NCBI GenBank assembly: GCA_036405815.1
Contig: DASWWX010000043.1
Span: 4,367 to 68,366 of the forward strand
Length of the DNA stretch: 64,000 nucleotides
DNA from: Solimonas sp036405815
Lineage (GTDB): Bacteria; Pseudomonadota; Gammaproteobacteria; Nevskiales; Nevskiaceae
Direction of reading: 5' to 3'
Part shown: positions 33,771-41,579 of the stretch, piece by piece
How the letters are laid out: each line of letters begins with the position of its first letter
Numbering within the stretch: the stretch's first letter is position 1
Position numbers and translations under genes: made by a program
The notes under the pieces: model-generated
Database searches by the model: none
Seen by the model: the letters and a program-made list of their open reading frames with translations, nothing else
What the model was told of the DNA's origin: nothing

Positions 33771-34934
33771 ATGACGCCCACCCCAGCCCAGCCGCTGCTG
33801 CTGTTCGGCGCACCGGTCGGCCTCTACACCGGCAAGGTGCGCAGCTATCTGCGCAAGCACGGCATCGCTTATTCCGAGCGTTTGCCGTCGGACCCGATCT
33901 TCCAGAAGCAGCTGCTGCCGAAGCTGAAACGCTTCATCAATCCGGTGATCCAGATGCCGGACGGCACCGTGGTGCAGGACACCGCGGACATTCTCGATTA
34001 CCTCGAAGCACAGGGCCTGGCGCGTCACGCTTCGACGCCGGCCACGCCGCGCCAGCGAATGATGGCGTTGATCGTGGACCTGTACGGCGGTGACGGCCTG
34101 ATCCGCCCGGCCATGCATTACCGCTGGCACTACCGGCGCGAGAACGAGGCGTTTCTGCGTCATGAGTTTGGCCTCAGCTACCGACCCGGCCGCGCCGCGC
34201 CCGAGGTCGTCGAGCAGCAGCTGACGAACTTCATGAACTACCTCAACGGCCACCTGCCGAACCTCGGCATCACCTCCGAGACCGGGCCGCTGATCGAATC
34301 CCGCTACGAGGAACTGCTGGCCACGCTGGACGCGCATTTCCGTGCCCATCCCTACGCGCTCGGCGGTCAGCCGACGATTGCCGATTACGGACTGATGGCG
34401 CCGCTGTACGCCCACCTGGCGCGCGATCCGGTGCCGGCGACCCTGATGAAGCGTCTCGCGCCGAGTCTGTACCGATGGACCGAGCGCATGAATGCGCCCG
34501 ACAACGATGCGCCGGAGTTTCCGCGCACGCCCTATGCCCTGCCGGCGGACGACGCGATTCCCGACACCCTGCTGCCGCTACTGAAGCAGATCGCCGTGGA
34601 CTTCCTGCCGGAACTCGAAGCCACGGTGCGCGCGCTGGACGAGTGGTGGACACAGCACGGGAACGAAGGCCTGGTCGGCCAACCCGCCGAACGTGGCCTC
34701 GTCCGCATGCGCTTTTCATGGCGCGGCACGTCCGTGACCACGGTGCTCGCGCCCTACCTGATCTACAAGCTGCAGAAGGTCACGGATGCCTGGACCGCGC
34801 TCGACGACACGGGCCGCGCTGCAGTGGCGCCGCTGCTCGACGCCGCAGGCCTGACGCCGCTGGTCACACTGAAACCGTTGCGTCGCATCGAACGCCGCGA
34901 TTTTCTGGAAGTCTGGGGTCCAGCCACCGCATGA
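33771..34934 (+). CDS. Large GST-like protein (387 aa)
   Basis: The GST N-terminal domain begins 'LLFGAPVGLYTGKVRSYLRK', with 'FINPVIQMPDGTVVQDTADILDYLE' carrying the cis-Pro and acidic contact. 'RPAMHYRWHYRRENEAFLRHEF' (outline) and 'LGGQPTIADYGLMAPLYAHL' are shared with the proteins at 21754 and 22925. A C-terminal extension of about 150 residues includes 'TTVLAPYLIYKLQKVTDAW'. It is divergent from the DUF1330 gene across the TetR operator, and overlaps or abuts the DsbA-like gene, so both are probably induced together. Confidence 0.82.
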   Translation: MTPTPAQPLLLFGAPVGLYTGKVRSYLRKHGIAYSERLPSDPIFQKQLLPKLKRFINPVIQMPDGTVVQDTADILDYLEAQGLARHASTPATPRQRMMALIVDLYGGDGLIRPAMHYRWHYRRENEAFLRHEFGLSYRPGRAAPEVVEQQLTNFMNYLNGHLPNLGITSETGPLIESRYEELLATLDAHFRAHPYALGGQPTIADYGLMAPLYAHLARDPVPATLMKRLAPSLYRWTERMNAPDNDAPEFPRTPYALPADDAIPDTLLPLLKQIAVDFLPELEATVRALDEWWTQHGNEGLVGQPAERGLVRMRFSWRGTSVTTVLAPYLIYKLQKVTDAWTALDDTGRAAVAPLLDAAGLTPLVTLKPLRRIERRDFLEVWGPATA

Positions 34935-34957
34935 TGCGCCAACGGGAGGAGAACCCA

Positions 34958-36217
34958 ATGCCGCAAACGAATCCGAAGCCCGCGCTGCGCTGGCTGCCGA
35001 AAGCCGGGCTGCCGCGTTCATTCAAGTCGCGCATCGCCGAACGCGTCGCACGCTCGCGCAATCCGATCGCGCGCCTGCGCGCGGGCCGCACACTCGAGCT
35101 GTACTACGAAGTCGGCGACCCGCACTCGCAGCTCGCCGCCGCGCTCGCACGCCGCGTGCGCGAACGCTTCAACACCGCGTTCACGATCCGGCTGGTGCCG
35201 ACGCCCGACGCCAACACCTATCCGGAAGAAGCCAAGCAGCGTGACTTCGCCAATCGCGACGCAGCGCGCCTGGCGCCGTGCCACGGCCTGCCCGCGCCGG
35301 TGGTCGTGCCGCCGGCACAGCGCGCGGCAATGGAAGCGCGACTCGCGCAGGCGCGCGATACCGCGGATTTCCTCGCGCTGGAACGTGAATGCCTCGACGC
35401 CATCGCCGGCGGCCTCGGCCTGAGCGCCCCGCTGGGCTCGGAGGCGGCGACCGCATCCCTGCTGCGCGCCAACGCCGACCGCCGTCGCAAGCTCGGTCAC
35501 TACCTGCCTGGCATGTGGCAGTACCGCGGCGAGTGGTTCTGGGCGCTGGACCGTCTGGACGACTTGCAGGCACGACTTGCTGCCGATGGCGCCCTGCATG
35601 GTCATGCGCCGCTGTCCACGCTCGATATCAGCCGTCTCGTCACTGAGGGCCGCGATGTCAACGCGCCGCTCGAGTTCTGGTTCAGCTTCCGCAGCCCCTA
35701 CTCCTATCTCGCCGCCGTGGAACTGCTGCGCCAGCACGAGCAAGGCCGGCACCCGACGCTGCAGGTGCGCCCGGTGCTGCCGATGGTGATGCGCGGATTG
35801 CCGGTGCCGGCGATCAAGCGCCTGTATATCGTGCGCGACGTACAACGTTGCGCCGATGTACAGGGCATTCCCTTCGGCAGCATCCATGATCCGGTGGGCG
35901 AAGGCGTGCTGCGCGCACTGACCGTGTTCCCCTACGACGCCGACACCCGCACGCAACTGCGCTACGCCGCGATTGCCACACAGAGCATCTGGGCCGAAGG
36001 CCTGGACCTGCGGCGCGACGAGAATCTCGCCTCGGTCTTCGAACGCTGCGGCCTCGACTGGGCGCCGGCCCAGGAGAAACTCGCCCGCGGTATTGACACC
36101 TCGCGTGCCGAAGCCAACCGCGACGCCCTGTTCGCGGCCGGCCTGTGGGGCGTGCCCAGCTTTCGCCAGGGCACCTTCACCACCTGGGGCCAGGATCGCC
36201 TCTGGATGCTGGGCTGA
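34958..36217 (+). CDS. Tandem DsbA-like/2-hydroxychromene-2-carboxylate isomerase-like protein
   Basis: A 419-residue protein. Start ATG 34958 is preferred because GGGAGGAG (34944-34951) precedes it; ATG 34931 overlaps the GST stop but has no site. The second half begins 'PLEFWFSFRSPYSYLAAVEL', the HCCA isomerase/kappa-GST start, and ends with 'GVPSFRQGTFTTWGQDRLWML', with the cis-Pro. The first half begins 'TLELYYEVGDPHSQLAAALA', a clear degenerate repeat of the same strand-helix. It is therefore a fused duplication, and there is no CxxC. Glutathione-dependent isomerisation is plausible. Confidence 0.8.
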   Translation: MPQTNPKPALRWLPKAGLPRSFKSRIAERVARSRNPIARLRAGRTLELYYEVGDPHSQLAAALARRVRERFNTAFTIRLVPTPDANTYPEEAKQRDFANRDAARLAPCHGLPAPVVVPPAQRAAMEARLAQARDTADFLALERECLDAIAGGLGLSAPLGSEAATASLLRANADRRRKLGHYLPGMWQYRGEWFWALDRLDDLQARLAADGALHGHAPLSTLDISRLVTEGRDVNAPLEFWFSFRSPYSYLAAVELLRQHEQGRHPTLQVRPVLPMVMRGLPVPAIKRLYIVRDVQRCADVQGIPFGSIHDPVGEGVLRALTVFPYDADTRTQLRYAAIATQSIWAEGLDLRRDENLASVFERCGLDWAPAQEKLARGIDTSRAEANRDALFAAGLWGVPSFRQGTFTTWGQDRLWMLG

Positions 36218-36505
36218 TTCGCCGCGCGAGGGCATGCCATCACTCGCGCCCCGGATGCTTGGCAAAGGCCGCCGATCGACATCCAGCCGTCAACGCCCAT
36301 CTTTGGGCGCTAGCACCTCGCGAACCCGACGCTCACCGCCGTTTCTCCAGCGAGCGCGTATAGTGGGCCTTCAAGGTCCCGATGCTCTGATCAGGACCGC
36401 GTGACCGGAACACATTGCCGGATCACCCTCAATCGCCGCATCACTCTCGCCAGCCGAATCCTTGCGGATCCCGTTGGTCCTTCATCCGCAGGGCAAGGAC
36501 ACATC

Positions 36506-36946
36506 ATGGGCATCGTCACGCAGGATCTTTTCACCGTTGGCATGGGCGGCGGCTCCATTCGTCGTTACGGTCGCATGAGCGTGCTGGTGCTCGCCGACAC
36601 CGCGGTCATCACCACGCCGCAAGATGTGCAGCGCGCGCAGTGCTGGGGGCGATCCATCGCCACCAGCGGCACCGAGCTCCAGGACCGCGAGCGCCTGCTC
36701 GATCAGCTCGATACGCGCGTCACACGCGATGACGCCGCCTGCACCACACGCGGCACACCGGAAGCACTGATGCGGCTGGTGATCCAGATGCTGGAGAATG
36801 GCTTGGCACTCGCCGGATGGCAGATTCCCCAAACGGTCCTCGACGCGATTCCGCCCCGCACCACGATGAAAGCCAACGTGACCGAAGTCCCCGCGCTCAC
36901 CCATCTGCGTGTCGCGGTTCGACGTCCTGCGCCCAGGGGCGTATAG
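36506..36946 (+). CDS. Hypothetical protein (146 aa)
   Basis: An open frame from ATG 36506 with GGCAAGGA upstream as a possible ribosome site. No family is recognised. The start 'MGIVTQDLFTVGMGGGSIRRYG' and a later 'TPEALMRLVIQMLENGLALAGW' show mixed composition and no membrane segment. A TATAGT box at 36359-36364 lies upstream without a convincing -35. It precedes the cold-shock gene. Whether it is expressed cannot be told. Confidence 0.45.
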   Translation: MGIVTQDLFTVGMGGGSIRRYGRMSVLVLADTAVITTPQDVQRAQCWGRSIATSGTELQDRERLLDQLDTRVTRDDAACTTRGTPEALMRLVIQMLENGLALAGWQIPQTVLDAIPPRTTMKANVTEVPALTHLRVAVRRPAPRGV

Positions 36947-36947
36947 T
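36918..36947 (+). promoter_or_regulatory. Probable cold-shock gene promoter and start of a long leader
   Basis: TTCGAC (36918-36923), an 18-base spacer and TATAGT (36942-36947) lie at the end of the preceding hypothetical gene. Transcription from here would give a 5' leader of about 148 bases before the cspA-type ATG, similar to the long thermosensing leaders of cold-shock genes. Confidence 0.5.
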
Positions 36948-37101
36948 CCCGCGCGCTGTATCCGGTTGGAATCGTTCCCGGTTGGTTTCCCGAGCCGCTC
37001 ATACGCGGCCCCTGCAACTCCCCTCGTTCAGTTCTCGATTGCGCCGCAGCCGGCCAGCGCATGTTCTTGCGCGGTCGTTTTCTTTTTACAAAGGTAATGT
37101 C

Positions 37102-37314
37102 ATGAGCGAGATGCAGACCGGTACGGTCAAGTGGTTCAACGATGCGAAGGGCTTCGGCTTCATCACCCCGTCCAACGGCGGCGAAGACCTGTTCGCACAC
37201 TTCAAGGAAATTCAGGGCGACGGTTTCAAGAGCCTGGCCGAAGGCCAGAGCGTGCAGTTCGTGGCCGCCCGCGGCCCGAAGGGCATGCAGGCGACGCGCA
37301 TCCGGCCGGTGTAA
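37102..37314 (+). CDS. Cold-shock domain protein (CspA family)
   Basis: A 70-residue protein that is entirely one cold-shock domain. RNP1 is 'KGFGFITP', RNP2 is 'DLFAHF', and the opening is 'TGTVKWFNDAKGFGF'. It binds single-stranded RNA or DNA and melts mRNA structure in the cytoplasm. It has a long untranslated leader and an excellent terminator, so it is a monocistronic unit. The symbol is withheld because the CspA/CspD-type paralogue cannot be told. Confidence 0.96.
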   Translation: MSEMQTGTVKWFNDAKGFGFITPSNGGEDLFAHFKEIQGDGFKSLAEGQSVQFVAARGPKGMQATRIRPV

Positions 37315-37340
37315 TGGCCGGGCGGCATCGCCCGCCCCCC

Positions 37341-37371
37341 AAAAGCCGCAGCCAACGCTGCGGCTTTTTTT
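37341..37371 (+). terminator. Intrinsic terminator of the cold-shock gene
   Basis: AAAAGCCGCAGC (37341-37352), a CAAC loop and GCTGCGGCTTTT (37357-37368) run into a T-tract to 37371. It is a 12-bp perfect stem with seven T's, a textbook Rho-independent terminator. The A-run on the left arm could make it work for the minus-strand ceramidase gene too. Confidence 0.93.
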
Positions 37372-37530
37372 ATTGCAGCCTGCCGCTCGCAACGCCGAGC
37401 AAGGTTGACACCAGTATCCGGCGTCGCCGCCTCCCCGCCCGCTTGCCAGCTCACTCGCCGGCAATAGCCAGACCGCAGCGCGCCATCGCCACAACGACCG
37501 CTGAAGCGCTCAGCGCCAGACCGCGAGCAC

Positions 37531-40020
37531 CTAGAACGCCGCGGGATATCCGGGACACGCGGCGCCAGTCGCTTCCACCTCGAACTCGCGGCTGATCCCC
37601 TCGTAGGCAACGCGCTCGCCAGCGTCGCGCTGATCGAACGAGGGCACGGCGGTGCCGCTGTGACGGAGGCGGTAGCGCCCACTCGGCAAGTTGGCCGGCA
37701 GATGCCAGATCGCCTCGACCTCCGAACGCCGCCACGGCAGCAGCTGCGGCGCCACCGGCGATTCCGGTGTCGCGTGCCAGCGCAGGATCAGCTCCGGATC
37801 GCGATCGCGGGCCACCACCTGCCAGAAGCCCGGCGCCGCCTCGTGCTCAGCATATAGATAGCTATCGTTGAGCTTCTGCAGCGTGTCATTGCGGGGATGC
37901 CCGCTGGCAAAGCGCACCGTCACGCTCTCGCCGGCGCGATAGCGCTCGGCGGCATCGGCCAGCACGTCGCCGTAATCGCCGCCCGAAGGCCGCGAATCGC
38001 CCGCCAGATACGGCAGGCGATTCGGCAACGACGGCCGCGTGCGCGGCGCCGGCACACCGTCCGGCGGCGGCGCGCCATCGCGCAGACTGATCGCGAGCTT
38101 GCGCAGTTCCTGCTGCACCGCCGCCAGCGTCCACGGACCGAAGTGCGTGGAGGCGCCCTCGTATTGCTGATCCGCGTACTCCTCGCGCGTGGTCAGGTAC
38201 TGCACAAAGTCGTTGGAGAGGCTCGCCACCACCGCATGCTCGATGCCGGCGCCGCGCAGCTCCGCCATCACCGTCTCGCGGATACGGCGCGCCGAGGTCG
38301 TCGTCACCTCCCACGGCAGTGCGATCACCGCGACATTGCCGAGCGCCACGATCTGCAGCGGCAGATCCGAATTGCTGATCAGCTCGGTGCTGCCGATCGG
38401 GAACAGGATCGGCTTCTCGGCGTGGCAGCTGTAATCCACATCCGGCAATCCGGGTAGCGTGCCCAGCCCCGCGGTGAGGCCGCAGCCGACCACGCTGCCG
38501 AAGGTCGACGCCGGCAAGGCGGGATAGCCGCTGGCCGTGGCGTTGGCGGCGATCGTGCTGAGCGCGACCTGGATATCCGCCGCCAGTGCCTGCGGCAAAT
38601 TGACGTTCTCGCAGGAGATGCCTTCCTGCGTCGGGCCACGATTGTCATCCGCACCCGCCGCCATGCTGAAGCCCAGCGCCGCGGTACAGGTGCGCTTGAC
38701 CGGCTGATCGAGATCGGCCGGATGCTGGAGGCCGTCGAGGATCACCGGATCGGTGATGGTGATGGCATCCATCTTGGTGTGGAACAGGCGGCTGTCGATG
38801 CCGCCGCGCAGGAGCGTGCCGCCCGCATCGAACAGCTCGATCGCCCGCGCCAGCTGCTTCACGCCATGCGCCGCATTGCTCTCCAGCGTGTTCGCGCCGC
38901 AGCCGATGCGAATATCCGGGAACGGAAACTCGCGGAAGCACAGATTCGGCGAGGCGTCGCCCTCGTCCGCCTGCGCAAACGCGGCGACGAAACGATCCTC
39001 ACCATCCGGCGCGGTGTAGTCCGTCTTGAACATACGCTCGAAGCTGATCGCTGCCAGGCCCTTGTTGTCGCTGCTCAGCAGCGGCTCGTGGGTGCCAACC
39101 GAGGTGGTGTGCACACCGAACCAGTTCAACAGGCCGATCGGCTGGCCGTTGTCGCGCTCGAAGCGCAGCTGCACCATCAGCTTGTTGACGTTCACCTCGC
39201 CGCCATCCCGATCCAGCCACTGCTGGCGCTCACGCTCCGGGTTGCGCGCGTAGGCCGCCTCGGACCGATTGGTGTTGGCGTCCAGCAGCTCGCCCAGCGC
39301 CAGGCGCACGCGGCCTGGCGCTGGGTGCGCTTCAAGATTTAGATGCGCCTGACGGATCGCGCGGTACAGCGCCTGCGTGTAGATCTCATGCACCAGCGCG
39401 TCATAACCGAGCCGGAACAGGTTGTAGGCCGAGTGATGCGCCTCGCCGCCGGGGCCGGAGTGCGTATGCGTGGCCGACAGCATCACGTTCTGGAGATCGT
39501 AATGCGGCGCCAGTTCCGGGTCGGCCGCGATCAGATCCATCACCGTCTGCCGCGTGCCCTGCGTGAGAAACCCGGTCTCCGTCACCGCGATCACCACTCG
39601 CTTGCCATTGCACGGCGAGCGCAGCACAAACGCGCGCGCGAACTGGCGCAGATGAATGCCGCGCAGCACATGCGTGGGCGACTCGTAACCCGCCGAGATG
39701 CTGTCCGCCGCCGGCCCGGTCATGTCCTGCACGCCGGTGCCGAGCTGGAACTGCGTGTTATCCGCGCACGCGCCGCTGTTGAGCTGCGCGCTGGCCGCGC
39801 GCGTCACCGGCGGCGACGGAAGCGACCGATCCACGAGACCCGGCCGGTCGCGACCGCTACCCAGGTCGCGCAGCGGGCTTGCCAGCGCGCAGGCACCCAG
39901 CGGCGTCTTGGCGGCCAACGCCGTCGGCGGCGTCACGGGCGGATTACCGCCCGGCGACGAACTCTCGCCACACCCCACAAGGGTCAAAGCCAGGGCACAG
40001 CCAGCAAGAGTGCGGCGCAT
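37531..40020 (-). CDS. Neutral ceramidase-family lipoprotein
   Basis: An 829-residue protein. The signal peptide has lipobox LVGC (Cys at 17), followed by a Pro/Ala-rich linker. The ceramidase domain has the zinc motif 'SATHTHSGPGG' near residue 182 and 'LNWFGVHTTSVG' with 'SSDNKGLAA'. The catalytic Ser lies in GDASPN (about residue 355), corresponding to GDVSPN of characterised neutral ceramidases. The C-terminal 150 residues form the usual beta domain. It cleaves the amide of ceramide or other N-acyl lipids on the outer face. It is longer than the roughly 650-residue bacterial enzymes because of the linker and insertions (about 440-520). Confidence 0.9.
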   Translation of the reverse strand: MRRTLAGCALALTLVGCGESSSPGGNPPVTPPTALAAKTPLGACALASPLRDLGSGRDRPGLVDRSLPSPPVTRAASAQLNSGACADNTQFQLGTGVQDMTGPAADSISAGYESPTHVLRGIHLRQFARAFVLRSPCNGKRVVIAVTETGFLTQGTRQTVMDLIAADPELAPHYDLQNVMLSATHTHSGPGGEAHHSAYNLFRLGYDALVHEIYTQALYRAIRQAHLNLEAHPAPGRVRLALGELLDANTNRSEAAYARNPERERQQWLDRDGGEVNVNKLMVQLRFERDNGQPIGLLNWFGVHTTSVGTHEPLLSSDNKGLAAISFERMFKTDYTAPDGEDRFVAAFAQADEGDASPNLCFREFPFPDIRIGCGANTLESNAAHGVKQLARAIELFDAGGTLLRGGIDSRLFHTKMDAITITDPVILDGLQHPADLDQPVKRTCTAALGFSMAAGADDNRGPTQEGISCENVNLPQALAADIQVALSTIAANATASGYPALPASTFGSVVGCGLTAGLGTLPGLPDVDYSCHAEKPILFPIGSTELISNSDLPLQIVALGNVAVIALPWEVTTTSARRIRETVMAELRGAGIEHAVVASLSNDFVQYLTTREEYADQQYEGASTHFGPWTLAAVQQELRKLAISLRDGAPPPDGVPAPRTRPSLPNRLPYLAGDSRPSGGDYGDVLADAAERYRAGESVTVRFASGHPRNDTLQKLNDSYLYAEHEAAPGFWQVVARDRDPELILRWHATPESPVAPQLLPWRRSEVEAIWHLPANLPSGRYRLRHSGTAVPSFDQRDAGERVAYEGISREFEVEATGAACPGYPAAF

Positions 40021-40149
40021 ATCGGCGTCACCAGAAAAGCAAAGGTTGGCGCGATTCTACCGACCGACCCACGGGGTTCCGCACCCGTAAATTCCGCTCA
40101 GGCCCGACGACCGCTTCCGCGAGTCCGGGGCCTCGGTTACCGTGCGCGT

Positions 40150-40932
40150 ATGACCATTCCCGGCTTCGAAAGCCATACCGAAACCCTGCTCGACACCGAG
40201 CGCATCGTCTACCGGCGCGGCCGCGGGCCCGCGGTGCTCGTGCTCAGCGAGGTGCCGGGCATCACGCCGCAGGTAGCGCGCTTTGCCCGCACCGTGGCCG
40301 ACGCCGGCTTCAGCGTGTGGATGCCGCAACTCTTCGGCACGCCGATGAAGCCGATGAATCCGCTCTACGCCGCGCAGACGCTCACGCGCCTGTGCATCAG
40401 CCGCGAGTTCCGCGTGCCGGCCGCCAACGCCTCCAGCCCCATCGTCGACTGGCTGCGCGCCCTAGCCCGCTGCGCGCACGCAGCGTGCGGCGGCCCTGGC
40501 GTGGGCGTGGTCGGCATGTGCATCACCGGCAACTTCGGCCTCGCCATGATGCTCGACGCGCCCGTCATCGCCCCGGTCCTCGCCCAACCCTCCTTGCCCG
40601 GCGGCCCCACCGCGCACCAGCGCGCCGCCCTCCACGCCTCGCCACAAGAAATCCAGGCCGCCCAGGACAAGATTGAGCGCGACGGCGCGCGCATCCTCGG
40701 CCTGCGCTTCAAGGGCGACCCGCTGTGCCGCGCCGAACGCTTCGAGGCCCTACGCGACACCTTCGGCCCCGCCTTCGAAGCCATCGAACTCGACGACCGC
40801 CACGCCAAGCGCGGCACCTTCGTGCCACCGCACAGCATGCTGACGACGCACCTGATCGATAAAGACGGCGAGCCGACGCGGGCGGCGCTGGAGCGGACGG
40901 TGGGGTTTCTGAGGGAGCAGCTGCAGCGCTAG
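40150..40932 (+). CDS. Dienelactone hydrolase-family protein
   Basis: A 260-residue alpha/beta hydrolase from ATG 40150. 'AVLVLSEVPGITPQVARFARTVADAGFSV' is the DLH N-terminal pattern with the Glu that interacts with the nucleophile. The nucleophile elbow is G-M-C-I-T-G-N, with Cys as in dienelactone hydrolase. The C-terminal 'PPHSMLTTHLI' holds a candidate His. It hydrolyses a lactone or ester of unknown identity. It is divergent from the ceramidase gene with 129 bases between. Confidence 0.85.
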   Translation: MTIPGFESHTETLLDTERIVYRRGRGPAVLVLSEVPGITPQVARFARTVADAGFSVWMPQLFGTPMKPMNPLYAAQTLTRLCISREFRVPAANASSPIVDWLRALARCAHAACGGPGVGVVGMCITGNFGLAMMLDAPVIAPVLAQPSLPGGPTAHQRAALHASPQEIQAAQDKIERDGARILGLRFKGDPLCRAERFEALRDTFGPAFEAIELDDRHAKRGTFVPPHSMLTTHLIDKDGEPTRAALERTVGFLREQLQR

Positions 40933-41043
40933 GGCCGGCTCGATGGACAGCGCCGGGGCATCGCCCCGTAAACTCCCGACAAAGGACACAAGCCGGCCTG
41001 GCGCAATCGCCACGACCGACACACCAGGGAGAAGCGTCACCCG

Positions 41044-41547
41044 ATGGCCCGTCAGAAGAAATCCAGTGCCGAGAGCAAGAACAGTTCGGCCAATCTAGGC
41101 TTTGAAGCCAAGCTCTGGCTGGCCGCCGACAAGCTGCGCAATAACATGGACGCGGCGGAGTACAAGCACGTCGTCCTCGGCCTGATCTTCCTCAAGTACA
41201 TCTCCGACCGCTTCGAGGAACACCACGCCAAGCTGGCAAAGGGCGAAGGCGACTACGCCGGCGCCAACCCGGAAGACCCGGACGAGTACAAGGCCGAGAA
41301 CGTTTTCTGGGTGCCCAAGGAAGCGCGCTGGTCGGTACTGCAGGCCAGCGCCAAGCAGCCCACCATCGGCAAACTGGTGGACGAAGCCATGGTCGCCATC
41401 GAGCGCGACAACGCCCGCCTCAAGGGCGTGCTACCCAAGGACTACGCCCGCCCCGCGCCGGACAAGCACCCCCTCGGCGAGAGACTCGCCCCCTAAAAAA
41501 GCCACATCTACGACCCCGCCAGCGGCTCCGGTGGCATCCTGATCTAA
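41044..41547 (+). pseudogene. hsdM: Decayed hsdM fragment of a type I R-M methylase
   Basis: The first 150 codons encode an intact HsdM N-terminal domain: 'GFEAKLWLAADKLRNNMDAAEYKHVVLGLIFLKYISDRF' in outline, ending 'LPKDYARPAPDKHPLGERLAP' before TAA at 41494. In the same frame, two codons later, the sequence resumes with HIYDPASGSGGILI and stops again at 41547. That piece is methylase motif I, which in intact proteins lies some 60 residues further on. An internal deletion and loss of everything after motif I are therefore visible. It is a different HsdM subfamily from the intact gene that follows 32 bases later. GC is higher here than in the intact system. Confidence 0.85.
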
Positions 41548-41579
41548 GGGCTCGTCGCAGCCTAAATACACACTCTCTC

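Noticed and set aside
41044..41496. hsdM fragment as a functional 150-residue gene
   Set aside because: Motif I follows in the same frame after the stop, which shows a deletion and truncation of a longer methylase. Expression of the fragment cannot be excluded.
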